Shown here piece by piece: positions 27,147-35,131 of a stretch of 64,000 nucleotides of DNA. The position numbers and the translations under genes were made by a program. The notes under the pieces were generated by a model. That model saw only the letters and a list, made by a program, of their open reading frames with translations. It was not told the origin of the DNA and did no database searches. Source of the stretch: Ruminococcus sp. AF31-8BH (GTDB taxonomy: Bacteria > Bacillota > Clostridia > Lachnospirales > Lachnospiraceae); assembly GCF_003460605.1 (NCBI RefSeq), contig NZ_QTVN01000010.1:2501-66500 (forward strand), in the 5' to 3' direction. The stretch's first letter is position 1; every line of letters begins with the position of its first letter.

Positions 27147-28436
27147 CTACTTTAGTCCGTCCCACAAAATGTTCTTTCCATTCTTATATTTGCAATTCAT
27201 TGCCAGTCGTACCTGGGGTCTGTCAGTCATAGGATCTTCGATTCCTACAGACAGGCGGTAACCTTCCCTCAGAAGATTTGTCACCTTTTCTGTGGCGAAC
27301 AAGATGGCTGTCTTCACCTGTTCTCCGGGCAAAATCTGTGACAGCGTAATGTCTGCCTGTGGATTCTCCACAATTTTGCCTTCTGGATTTTCCAGATACA
27401 GATACACCTTCCAGTCTCCATAAAAAGGAGCCACCCCGTCATTTTCCCAGGTCAGTTCCAGAAGGTTTCTTTTCCATCTGGCTTTCGAAATCCAGAGCCG
27501 GTATCCCATGTTTCCCAGAAGCTGGTCGTAACCCTCTTTATAAGTCTTATCTGCAATATTCGGTCCCAGAAATGTAGTGTGGGACGAACGAATCAGCTCC
27601 ATTGTCTCCTCAAGATCTATCTGCAGCATTTTTTCCATAGACAGGGCACTGGTCAGTTCCCCTCCGGAAGGTGCCTTTTTCCAGAAATCCAGCATAGCAC
27701 ACAGAGCGTTTTCCTCCATGGTCTGGCTGTAGGTGCCGCCCTCCCGGATCCACTGAAGCCACTCCTCGGTATCCTCTTTTTTCCCGGCAACGTCATTGTA
27801 CAGGCCCATACTGCACGCTTCTGCAATGGCAAAGGGCCTTCTCATAAGGAAAAATGCTTCTGGAAAAGCTTCCAGCCAGGGCGTTACATACTGGTTTCTC
27901 ACCGACTCCTTTGGCATCCGTCTGATGCCCTGTCCATAGTTCACATGCCACTCACCCCAGTGTCCCAGGCTTCCAAGCTCAACAAAGGCAATGAGTCCGT
28001 CTTTGCCCAGATGCTCTCCCATCGCCTGTACCGCAAGGCTGTGATACCGAATCAGAAGTTCATTGTTATAGTCCGGGGCAAAGCCTTTTCCGTAAGCACC
28101 CTCATACCAGGTTCCGTCTCCCCCGGTCTTTTCGTACAGCCACTTGGGAATGTCCATATGAGGCTTGTCCCCTGGAAGATCACAGACAAAGCGCAGCACC
28201 AGATGCCTGCCCTCGCTTCGCCATCTTGCCAGCTGGTTTTCCCTCTCGATGGTTTCCCAATCAAAAACGCCTTCCTCTGGCTCAAGCTTTGCCCAGGTAA
28301 TGTCCATATAGAGAAGGGAAATATCCTGGCTGATTTCCAGGTTCCACGCACCGGGCGCATATCCCATAAGAGGATTGCCGAACGCTTCCTCTGATTTTTT
28401 AAATTGTTTTATGTTTTTCCTTCCAAACTGCCACAT
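27147..28436 (-). CDS. DUF4832-type protein, glycosidase-like fold
   Basis: 429 residues without a signal peptide. The N-terminal part (NPLMGYAPGAWNLEISQDISLLYMDITWAKLEPEEGVFDWETIE) matches the barrel start of DUF4874/DUF4832 proteins, and ELGSLGHWGEWHVNYG looks like an active-site strand with acidic residues. The C-terminal part (from about 330) is a beta-sandwich (DGVAPFYGDWKVYLYLENPEGK). These proteins resemble glycoside hydrolases, but no activity is established. AGGAG lies 5 nt before the ATG, only about 60 bp from the right end of the inserted element. Confidence 0.72.
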   Translation of the reverse strand: MWQFGRKNIKQFKKSEEAFGNPLMGYAPGAWNLEISQDISLLYMDITWAKLEPEEGVFDWETIERENQLARWRSEGRHLVLRFVCDLPGDKPHMDIPKWLYEKTGGDGTWYEGAYGKGFAPDYNNELLIRYHSLAVQAMGEHLGKDGLIAFVELGSLGHWGEWHVNYGQGIRRMPKESVRNQYVTPWLEAFPEAFFLMRRPFAIAEACSMGLYNDVAGKKEDTEEWLQWIREGGTYSQTMEENALCAMLDFWKKAPSGGELTSALSMEKMLQIDLEETMELIRSSHTTFLGPNIADKTYKEGYDQLLGNMGYRLWISKARWKRNLLELTWENDGVAPFYGDWKVYLYLENPEGKIVENPQADITLSQILPGEQVKTAILFATEKVTNLLREGYRLSVGIEDPMTDRPQVRLAMNCKYKNGKNILWDGLK

Positions 28437-28478
28437 AGTTTCTCCTGCTGCCAGAGCGTTTCTGCACTTTTTTTCCTG

Positions 28479-28520
28479 TCAGAATGTGCAGTCACTGCTT
28501 CAAGCTTACCTGGGTTCTCA
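28479..28520 (+). other. Right junction (attR-like) of the recombinase element
   Basis: TCAGAATG (28479-28486) and GCAGTCA (28488-28494) precede TTC (28499-28501), after which the permease frame resumes with AAGCTTACCTGG. Confidence 0.7.
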
Positions 28521-28606
28521 TGTCCATTGTGATCCTTTGCATCATTGCCATGCTTCTCTACGGCATCCTGGCTTTTATTGAAAAATACTATCAGAAAAAG
28601 CTGTAA
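28499..28606 (+). pseudogene. ABC importer permease, 3' part (last 35 codons)
   Basis: The frame from TTC at 28499 reads FKLTWVLMSIVILCIIAMLL and then YGILAFIEKYYQKKL before a TAA at 28604-28606. This is the last transmembrane helix and basic tail of an SsuC-type permease, and it is exactly the piece missing from 23553-24245. It has no start codon or ribosome-binding site of its own. Confidence 0.85.
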
Positions 28607-28635
28607 AAAGCACTGCTTTTCTTTCTGAATGTAAT

Positions 28636-28674
28636 AAGGCAGGGAATGTGCTTTCATGGAACATTCTCTGCCTT
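28636..28674. terminator. Inverted repeat after the permease end, possible terminator
   Basis: AAGGCAGGGAATGT pairs with ACATTCTCTGCCTT (13 of 14). The following T run is weak, so terminator function is uncertain. Confidence 0.45.
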
Positions 28675-28772
28675 CTATACAACTTAGATTATAGTTTCTG
28701 CTGCATCCAAACTCGCCATGGATGCAAAACCGTTAACTTTCCTTCCTGACGATGCCGCACATATTCCTTTCC

Positions 28773-29498
28773 TCAATCCGCCATCTCAGCCAGTGCGCTG
28801 ATCCAGGTTACTGCGTTTTCTGTGTGTTCGGAGTTTACCAGGATGCTGATCTTGATTGGTTCGTATGCTACCTCAAGCTCAGATGCCAGTTCCTGGGAGG
28901 TAATGGAAATGCTGTAGGGATCTTCCGGGTCACCTAACTTCTCGAAAACATCTTCCGGAAGAAGATCTCTTAAATTGGCGAAATACTCTTCCTTGTTCTC
29001 AAAGCTGTCGATATAGATCTCGGAACCTACCAGCACATCTATGGCCCTTGCCGCCACCTTGGTGGTAAAGGACATCTGGCTGTAGGATTCCAGGGCTGCC
29101 CCGTCTCCTTCTGTGCGAAGGCTCTCATCTACTGCAACGATCTGGTAAGGGTCATCCTGGATTCCCAGAATATTTTCAACCGCTTCCTCTGCACCGGCCT
29201 GTTTCATGCCATAGGAATCAATGACCATCATCGTAAGGGCAGTTTCAATCTGGGCATTGTCATAAATATCCTTCGCCGCAAAAATAAGTACGATCACGCT
29301 TACGATGGCTGCCATCTGCGGCTTATAATAAGCCCAGATATAGCCAAGCTTGGCGCCAAGGCCCATGCCTGCCAGCTTCTCTTTTTCTAACTGGCGCTTC
29401 TCCTTTTTCGTCAGATCAGATTCGTGTTTGTTGTGGATATCATTCTCATCGATCTGCTTTGGTTCTTCCTGATTCTCATCCTTTAATTCGATTCTCAT
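28773..29498 (-). CDS. Single-pass membrane protein of unknown function
   Basis: 241 residues. The N-terminus is highly charged and cytoplasmic (ELKDENQEEPKQIDENDIHNK), followed by one hydrophobic helix (MAAIVSVIVLIFAAKDIYD, about 63-81) and an extracytoplasmic acidic domain. The end (SILVNSEHTENAVTWISALAEMAD) is amphipathic. CAGGAG precedes the ATG. No named family is recognised. It lies just downstream of the DUF3825 gene on the same strand, but a terminator separates them. Confidence 0.7.
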   Translation of the reverse strand: MRIELKDENQEEPKQIDENDIHNKHESDLTKKEKRQLEKEKLAGMGLGAKLGYIWAYYKPQMAAIVSVIVLIFAAKDIYDNAQIETALTMMVIDSYGMKQAGAEEAVENILGIQDDPYQIVAVDESLRTEGDGAALESYSQMSFTTKVAARAIDVLVGSEIYIDSFENKEEYFANLRDLLPEDVFEKLGDPEDPYSISITSQELASELEVAYEPIKISILVNSEHTENAVTWISALAEMAD

Positions 29499-29601
29499 TT
29501 GTTCTCCTGTGTTCTGTGATCTTAATGTTACTATTCTAACACCATTTTAAAGTTTTGAACAGTCTCACATGAGAAATCACAGTTCTTTCACACTTTTTCA
29601 C

Positions 29602-29642
29602 AAAACGGGCATGTCGCCTGCCGGCATCACTTCTCATGCCCG
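29602..29642 (-). terminator. Terminator of the DUF3825 gene
   Basis: Minus strand CGGGCATG pairs with CATGCCCG, followed by TTTTGTG. The stem overlaps the stop codon. Confidence 0.6.
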
Positions 29643-30374
29643 CAGCCAGCTTGTATCCAGTCTTGCCAGCAGCCTTGCGTTGTGGTACGCCATGCGAAGG
29701 GTCAGGCATGTCCTGCCAAGATATTTGGTACCGTCCGGGGTTTTCATACAGGCAAGGGCAAGGTCCGGGACGCCGGGATTTTGCAGGCAGATGGGAATCA
29801 GGAGCTGGATGGAATGATTATAATACTGAGGGATTGCCGCCTTGTAGTCCGACTCCAAGATTCGCCTTGTCTGCTGCAGCGCCCCGTCAAAAAGCTGCAC
29901 CCGCATGCCGCTTTCCCGCACAGCCGCAGGCAGGCGCTGCACATTTTCCTCATCATCAAAAATATGCTCATACTGGGGCACCACAGGCAGCTTGGTGTCG
30001 AACACCAGATCCGAAGGATTTTCCACGTAGCTGGCACGCGGAGGCAGGTCCTTTATTTTGATTTTCAAAAGCGAATAGTCCGTGTAGAATCCTTCCAGAA
30101 ACCATTTCTGTCTGTCCGGCACAACATTGGGAACAAAGTAAGCATAAATAGGCTGATAATACTGATTAAAGAGTCCTGTATGAAAAAGGGCGTATTCTTT
30201 TTCCTCTGTCACCTTGCCCTCCTCATACAGTCTGCGAAAGGTGTTTTCCAGATACCCTTTCAGGATCCCGTTGTCCCCGGAGTCTCCGAAACTCCACTTT
30301 TCCGGGGCGATCCTGGCCAGGTTCTGAATCTGACGGTTATAATTTCCGCAGTAGGTGAAATCGAATAGATTCAT
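29634..30374 (-). CDS. DUF3825 domain protein
   Basis: 246 residues that fit the DUF3825 pattern from end to end: an N-terminal YCGNYNRQIQNLARIAPEKWSF, ILKGYLENTFRRLYEEGK, the ALFHTGLFNQYYQPIYAYF block and a C-terminal TCLTLRMAYHNARLLARLD. The function of the family is not known to me; in some bacteria it occurs next to nucleotide or RNA-related genes. Here it is monocistronic with its own promoter and AGGAGGTCA before the ATG. Confidence 0.8.
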   Translation of the reverse strand: MNLFDFTYCGNYNRQIQNLARIAPEKWSFGDSGDNGILKGYLENTFRRLYEEGKVTEEKEYALFHTGLFNQYYQPIYAYFVPNVVPDRQKWFLEGFYTDYSLLKIKIKDLPPRASYVENPSDLVFDTKLPVVPQYEHIFDDEENVQRLPAAVRESGMRVQLFDGALQQTRRILESDYKAAIPQYYNHSIQLLIPICLQNPGVPDLALACMKTPDGTKYLGRTCLTLRMAYHNARLLARLDTSWLRA

Positions 30375-30481
30375 ATTGACCTCCTGTCCGTTTTTCTTCT
30401 CTTCTTTACATTTTATTGTGGAAAATAGCTGGCAGAACTGCCAGTTTCAGGAAAAGGTCCCGCGTTTGCGGCCTTGGATAA

Positions 30482-30510
30482 AGGGTAGCATATTCGGTGG
30501 AAAAGCTCAA
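30482..30510 (-). promoter_or_regulatory. Promoter of the DUF3825 gene
   Basis: Minus strand TTGAGC, 17-bp spacer, TACCCT, with TGC before the -10. Confidence 0.5.
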
Positions 30511-30625
30511 GAAAAAACGTTCGACTCATTGTGACAACATAAGCCGACAACACTCATAATCGTGCAAAATCAGCGAAAAAGACGGCATTAGACTGCATAC
30601 GGTTGTCTGCAGCTATCCTTCCCCC

Positions 30626-30654
30626 TTGCGCATCGAACTTATATTTCTTATAAT
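30626..30654 (+). promoter_or_regulatory. Promoter of the MerR-methyltransferase gene
   Basis: TTGCGC, 17-bp spacer, TATAAT. Confidence 0.65.
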
Positions 30655-30704
30655 ACTGCTATAGAAAAAGGGTCGGGCAGCTTTCCCGGCCCGGGAGGTA
30701 TCCT

Positions 30705-31901
30705 TTGAAAAAAGACGGCTACTATTCTTCCGGTCAGTTCGCGCGGATGGCAGGGGTGACCCTTCGCACCATCCGGTACTATGACCAGCACGACATTCTC
30801 AAACCATCCCTTGTCACAGAGGCAGGGGCAAGATTTTATACAGACGGGGATTTTGCAAGGCTGCAGCAGATCCTGCTTCTGAAGTACCTTGGCTTTTCCC
30901 TGGAGGATATCCAGGAAATGACAATCGAAGACCCGGACAGCCATTTTATGCTGAATGCCTTAAATATCCAGCTGAAACTGGTCCAGGACCGGATCGAGCA
31001 AATGCAGCTGGTGGAAAAAACCTTAAAGGACACGGCACAGGCCATTTCCGAGGAACACACCGTGGACTGGAGCCGCATGCTGGACCTGATCCACCTGACC
31101 GTCATGGAAAAAAGCCTGAAAAACCAGTATCAGAATGCATCCAACATCTCCTCCCGGATCAACCTGCACAGCCTTTATTCCGTAAATAAGGAAGGCTGGT
31201 TTCCCTGGATCTTTACCCGTTGCCAGATTCAGCCGGGCATGCGCATTCTGGAGCTTGGCTGTGGAGACGGCGCCCTTTGGACCCAGAATCTTTCCCGGCT
31301 TCCAAAAGATGTGCACATTACTTTGTCGGATATTTCAGAAGGCATGCTCCGTGATGCCAGACGTGCCATCGGAGGAAAAGATCCCCGCTTTTCCTTCAAG
31401 GCATTTGACTGCCACAATATTCCATCCAAGCTTGGCACCTTTGATCTGGTGATCGCCAACCATGTGCTTTTCTACTGTGAGGATGTGGGAAAAGTGTGCC
31501 AAGGCGTCAGCAAAATCCTAAATCCAGGGGGAAGGTTCCTTTGCAGCACCTACGGCTCCGGCCACATGCGGGAAGTCAGCCTGCTGGTCCAGTCCTTTGA
31601 CGAGCGCATTGTCCTTTCCGCGGACAGCTTGTACGAGCGCTTCGGCCGGGAAAACGGCGCAGATATCCTTTCCCCGTATTTCGGAAAAATCACCTGGCAG
31701 TCCTATGAGGATGAGCTGATCGTCACAGATGCGGAGCCTTTGATTTCCTATATTCTGTCCTGCCACGGCAACCAGAACCAGTATCTGCCCGACCGCTACA
31801 AGGATTTTCGCGCCCATGTGAAGAAAAAAACCGAGCATGGCTTCCACATTACCAAAGACGCAGGGGTGTTTCTTTGTGAAAAAGTAACAAATTTGAAATA
31901 A
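30705..31901 (+). CDS. MerR-type regulator fused to a SAM-dependent methyltransferase
   Basis: 398 residues. Residues 1-75 are a MerR winged helix (YYSSGQFARMAGVTLRTIRYYDQHDILKPS), followed by a coiled-coil dimerisation helix (about 85-120). From about 180 there is a class I methyltransferase: motif I ILELGCGDG, acidic LSDIS, FDLVIANHVLFY and LNPGGRFLCSTYG. The methyltransferase takes the place of the usual ligand-binding domain, so SAM or a methyl acceptor may act as signal, or the protein may both regulate and modify. The start is TTG at 30705 with GGGAGG 7 nt upstream. A MerR-spaced promoter lies 15 bp past its stop, ahead of the rhamnose genes, and is a likely target. Confidence 0.88.
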   Translation: MKKDGYYSSGQFARMAGVTLRTIRYYDQHDILKPSLVTEAGARFYTDGDFARLQQILLLKYLGFSLEDIQEMTIEDPDSHFMLNALNIQLKLVQDRIEQMQLVEKTLKDTAQAISEEHTVDWSRMLDLIHLTVMEKSLKNQYQNASNISSRINLHSLYSVNKEGWFPWIFTRCQIQPGMRILELGCGDGALWTQNLSRLPKDVHITLSDISEGMLRDARRAIGGKDPRFSFKAFDCHNIPSKLGTFDLVIANHVLFYCEDVGKVCQGVSKILNPGGRFLCSTYGSGHMREVSLLVQSFDERIVLSADSLYERFGRENGADILSPYFGKITWQSYEDELIVTDAEPLISYILSCHGNQNQYLPDRYKDFRAHVKKKTEHGFHITKDAGVFLCEKVTNLK

Positions 31902-31915
31902 TTGTAAAAAAGCCC

Positions 31916-31946
31916 TTGAAGGTAACGTAAGGTCACCTTTTATAAT
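31916..31946 (+). promoter_or_regulatory. MerR-type promoter/operator of the rfb operon
   Basis: TTGAAG and TATAAT are separated by 19 bp, the unusual spacing of MerR-activated promoters. Within the spacer, AAGGTAAC and GTCACCTT form a dyad (7 of 8). A GTCAGGA/TCCTGAC hairpin lies in the leader at about 31965-31992. Confidence 0.7.
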
Positions 31947-32021
31947 GTAGTTACACAGCAAGGGTCAGGATCTGCGTAAATTTTGTCCTGACTGTAGAAA
32001 TCATGCAAAGGAGAATGTTTT

Positions 32022-32918
32022 ATGAAGGGAATTATTTTAGCCGGAGGATCCGGTACCAGACTTTACCCGTTAACCATGGTTACTTCCAAGCAGCTTCTTC
32101 CAATTTATGATAAACCAATGATCTACTATCCAATGTCCGTTCTCATGAACGCAGGGATCCGTGACATCCTGATCATTTCCACACCGCAGGATACCCCTCG
32201 TTTTGAGGAGCTTCTTGGCGATGGTCACCAGTTCGGCGTTCAACTTACCTATGCGGTACAGCCAAGCCCGGACGGACTTGCGCAGGCATTTATCATCGGC
32301 GAAGATTTCATCGGGGATGACTCTGTTGCCATGGTTCTTGGCGACAATATTTTCGCAGGACACGGCCTGAAAAAACGTCTGAAAGCAGCGGTTGAGAATG
32401 CAAGCACAGGCAGAGGCGCTACTGTATTTGGCTACTATGTAGACGATCCGGAGCGTTTCGGTATTGTGGAATTCGACCAGAACGGCAAGGCCGTTTCCAT
32501 TGAAGAGAAACCGGCTCATCCAAAGAGCAACTACTGCGTAACCGGACTTTACTTCTACGACAACAAGGTAGTAGAATATGCAAAGAACTTAAAGCCAAGC
32601 GCAAGAGGCGAGCTTGAGATCACAGACCTGAACCGCATTTACCTGGAAAAAGGCCAGTTAAATGTAGAACTTCTTGGTCAGGGCTTCACCTGGCTGGATA
32701 CTGGTACACACGAGAGCCTTGTAGATGCTACCAACTTTGTAAAAACCGTAGAGACTCACCAGCATCGTAAAATCGCATGCCTGGAGGAAATCGCTTACTT
32801 AAACGGATGGATTTCCAAAGAAGAGGTTATGGAAGTTTACAATATTCTCAAGAAAAACCAGTACGGCCAGTACTTAAAGGACGTTCTTGACGGCAAGTAC
32901 ATGGATGTACTTCACTAA
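32022..32918 (+). CDS. rfbA: Glucose-1-phosphate thymidylyltransferase
   Basis: Makes dTDP-glucose from dTTP and glucose-1-phosphate, step 1 of dTDP-L-rhamnose synthesis. 298 residues with the nucleotidyltransferase loop [16 protein letters not shown], the [15 protein letters not shown] lysine region, VLGDNIF (metal Asp) and the [19 protein letters not shown] block. AAAGGAG precedes the ATG. First gene of rfbA-rfbB-rfbD. Confidence 0.96.
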   Translation: MKGIILAGGSGTRLYPLTMVTSKQLLPIYDKPMIYYPMSVLMNAGIRDILIISTPQDTPRFEELLGDGHQFGVQLTYAVQPSPDGLAQAFIIGEDFIGDDSVAMVLGDNIFAGHGLKKRLKAAVENASTGRGATVFGYYVDDPERFGIVEFDQNGKAVSIEEKPAHPKSNYCVTGLYFYDNKVVEYAKNLKPSARGELEITDLNRIYLEKGQLNVELLGQGFTWLDTGTHESLVDATNFVKTVETHQHRKIACLEEIAYLNGWISKEEVMEVYNILKKNQYGQYLKDVLDGKYMDVLH

Positions 32919-32928
32919 GCACCTCAAA

Positions 32929-32956
32929 TTAGGGGCAAAATATCTTTTGCTTCTAA
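32929..32956. repeat. Copy 2 of the dispersed TTAGGGGCAAAA hairpin
   Basis: TTAGGGGCAAAA-TATC-TTTTGCTTCTAA, 10 of 12 pairs, in the gap between rfbA and rfbB. Confidence 0.65.
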
Positions 32957-32987
32957 CTTTATAATGACACGAAAAGGAGAATTCACA

Positions 32988-34007
32988 ATGAACATTATCG
33001 TTACCGGCGGCGCCGGATTCATCGGAAGCAACTTTATTTTCCACATGTTAAAAAAATACCCGGACTACCGCATCATCTGCCTGGACTGCCTGACCTATGC
33101 AGGCAACCTTTCCACTTTAGCTCCGGTTATGGACAACCCCAATTTCCGTTTTGTAAAAGAGAGCATCACAGACCGTGAGGCCGTTTACAAGCTTTTTGAG
33201 GAAGAGCATCCGGATATGGTTGTAAACTTCGCAGCAGAAAGCCATGTTGACCGTTCCATCGAAAACCCGGAGGTTTTCCTGAACACCAACATTATCGGTA
33301 CCGCAGTGCTGATGGACGCATGCCGCAAATACGGCATCAAACGTTATCATCAGGTTTCCACTGACGAGGTTTACGGCGACCTGCCTCTTGACAGACCGGA
33401 CCTGTTCTTCACAGAGGAGACCCCGATCCATACAAGCAGCCCGTACAGCTCCTCCAAGGCATCCGCTGACCTTCTGGTACTTGCTTACCACAGAACCTAC
33501 GGCCTGCCGGTTTCCATCAGCCGCTGCTCCAACAACTACGGACCATATCATTTCCCGGAAAAACTGATTCCGCTTATGATCGCAAACGCATTAAATGACA
33601 AGCCTCTTCCAGTTTACGGAAAAGGTGAGAATGTCCGCGACTGGCTGTATGTTGAGGACCACTGCCGTGCCATCGACCTGATCATCCACAAGGGCCGTGT
33701 CGGTGAGGTTTACAACGTAGGCGGACACAACGAGATGAAAAACATCGACATTGTCAAGATCATCTGCAAGGAGCTTGGCAAACCGGAAAGCCTGATCACT
33801 TACGTAACAGACCGTAAAGGACATGACATGCGCTACGCCATCGACCCGACCAAGATCCACAACGAGCTTGGCTGGCTGCCGGAGACCAAATTCGCTGACG
33901 GCATCAAAAAGACCATCCAGTGGTACCTGGACAACAAGGAGTGGTGGGAGACCATTATTTCCGGCGAATATCAGAATTACTACGAAAAAATGTACGGCAA
34001 CCGCTAA
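32988..34007 (+). CDS. rfbB: dTDP-glucose 4,6-dehydratase
   Basis: Step 2 of the rhamnose pathway. 339 residues of extended SDR type: NAD loop TGGAGFIGSNF, FAAESHVDRSI, catalytic Ser/Asp-Glu region STDEVYGDL, and YSSSKASADLLVLAYHRTYG with the Tyr/Lys pair. I placed the start at MNIIVTGGAGF (32988) with AAAAGGAG upstream rather than at an ATG eight codons earlier. Confidence 0.96.
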   Translation: MNIIVTGGAGFIGSNFIFHMLKKYPDYRIICLDCLTYAGNLSTLAPVMDNPNFRFVKESITDREAVYKLFEEEHPDMVVNFAAESHVDRSIENPEVFLNTNIIGTAVLMDACRKYGIKRYHQVSTDEVYGDLPLDRPDLFFTEETPIHTSSPYSSSKASADLLVLAYHRTYGLPVSISRCSNNYGPYHFPEKLIPLMIANALNDKPLPVYGKGENVRDWLYVEDHCRAIDLIIHKGRVGEVYNVGGHNEMKNIDIVKIICKELGKPESLITYVTDRKGHDMRYAIDPTKIHNELGWLPETKFADGIKKTIQWYLDNKEWWETIISGEYQNYYEKMYGNR

Positions 34008-34022
34008 GGAGGGCTGACAGAT

Positions 34023-34964
34023 ATGAAACTGTTTGTAACAGGTGTGGCAGGTCAGCTTGGCCACGATGTAATGAACGAGCTTGATAAGCGCGGATACGAA
34101 GGGGTAGGCTCTGACCTTGCCCCCCAGTACAGCGGAATCCAGGATGGATCTGCTGTTACCAGAATGCCTTACGTTTCCGTGGATATTACAGATGCAGCTG
34201 CTGTAGAAAAAGCCATCACAGAGGCTGGCGTGGACGGCGTGGTCCACTGCGCGGCATGGACAGCTGTAGATGCAGCTGAGGATGAGGACAAGCAGGAAAT
34301 CGTCCGCCGCGTCAACGTTCTTGGCACAGAGAACATTGCAAAGGTCTGCAAAAAGCTTGGCATCAAAATGATGTATCTTTCCACAGACTATGTGTTTGAC
34401 GGTCAGGGCACCACTCCGTGGGAGCCGGACTGCAAGGCATACAAGCCTCTGAATGTTTACGGTCAGACCAAGCTGGACGGCGAGCTTGCCGTTTATCACA
34501 ATGTTGATAAATTCTTCATCATCCGTATTGCATGGGTATTCGGCAAAAACGGCAAAAACTTTATCAAAACCATGTTAAACGTGGCAAAAACTCACGATAC
34601 CTTAAAGGTTGTCAACGACCAGATCGGTACCCCTACTTATACCTATGATCTCGCCCGTCTCATGGTGGACATGATCCAGACAGACAAATACGGCTATTAT
34701 CACGCAACTAACGAGGGCGGTTACATCAGCTGGTATGATTTCACAAAAGAAATCTTCCGTCAGGCTGTAGAGCTTGGACATACAGAGTATGCAGAAGACA
34801 AAGTTACAGTTCTTCCGGTAACCACTGCAGAGTACGGCATTTCCAAGGCTGCACGCCCATTTAACAGCCGCCTGGATAAGAAAAAGCTGGTGGAAAACGG
34901 ATTCACTCCTCTTCCAACCTGGCAGGACGCACTGTCCAGATATTTGAAGGAGATTGAGTTCTAA
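34023..34964 (+). CDS. rfbD: dTDP-4-dehydrorhamnose reductase
   Basis: Last step to dTDP-L-rhamnose, using NAD(P)H. 313 residues: TGVAGQLGHDVMNEL, HCAAWTAVDAAEDE, STDYVFDGQG, YGQTKLDGE (Tyr and Lys of the SDR triad) and RIAWVFGKNGKNF. AAGGAGGGCTG precedes the ATG 16 bp after rfbB. The C3/C5 epimerase gene rfbC is not in this operon. Confidence 0.94.
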   Translation: MKLFVTGVAGQLGHDVMNELDKRGYEGVGSDLAPQYSGIQDGSAVTRMPYVSVDITDAAAVEKAITEAGVDGVVHCAAWTAVDAAEDEDKQEIVRRVNVLGTENIAKVCKKLGIKMMYLSTDYVFDGQGTTPWEPDCKAYKPLNVYGQTKLDGELAVYHNVDKFFIIRIAWVFGKNGKNFIKTMLNVAKTHDTLKVVNDQIGTPTYTYDLARLMVDMIQTDKYGYYHATNEGGYISWYDFTKEIFRQAVELGHTEYAEDKVTVLPVTTAEYGISKAARPFNSRLDKKKLVENGFTPLPTWQDALSRYLKEIEF

Positions 34965-35024
34965 AGCACAGCGGAGCCGCGACAGTTCACACTTGCTTGA
35001 TATACGAAACTCAAAATAATAAAG

Positions 35025-35090
35025 AAAGCAGCCAGTTCTTTCAGGTTCTGAACACAGAACTTATATATTAAAAGAATTGGCTGCTTTTTT
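35025..35090. terminator. Bidirectional terminator after rfbD
   Basis: AAAGCAGCCAGTTCTTT pairs with AAAAGAATTGGCTGCTTT, with an inner GTTCTG/CAGAAC stem and T runs on both strands. Confidence 0.85.
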
Positions 35091-35131
35091 ATCTGCATTT
35101 TCGTCAGCATCAGAAGCCGCGAAACCGCCTT

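Larger units (their letters stand above)
24246..28501. mobile_element. 4,256-bp serine-recombinase element inserted in the permease gene
   Basis: The two halves of the permease flank this segment. The flanks share GCAGTCAnnnnTTC (24232-24245 and 28488-28501; 10 of 14 bases match). Five minus-strand genes lie inside: GNAT, large serine recombinase, a 63-residue partner, a Cys-rich protein and a DUF4832 protein. Joining the element ends gives TCAGAATG (28479-28486), 26 nt, then CATTCTGA (24257-24264), a dyad whose centre falls on the TT of the shared TTC. That is what an attP of a serine recombinase with a 2-bp crossover looks like. No transposase or terminal inverted repeats of DDE type were seen. 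Exact crossover bases are inferred. Confidence 0.85.

Noticed and set aside
28409..28657. 82-codon minus-strand frame upstream of the DUF4832 gene
   Set aside because: It is antisense to the displaced permease end and has no family resemblance.
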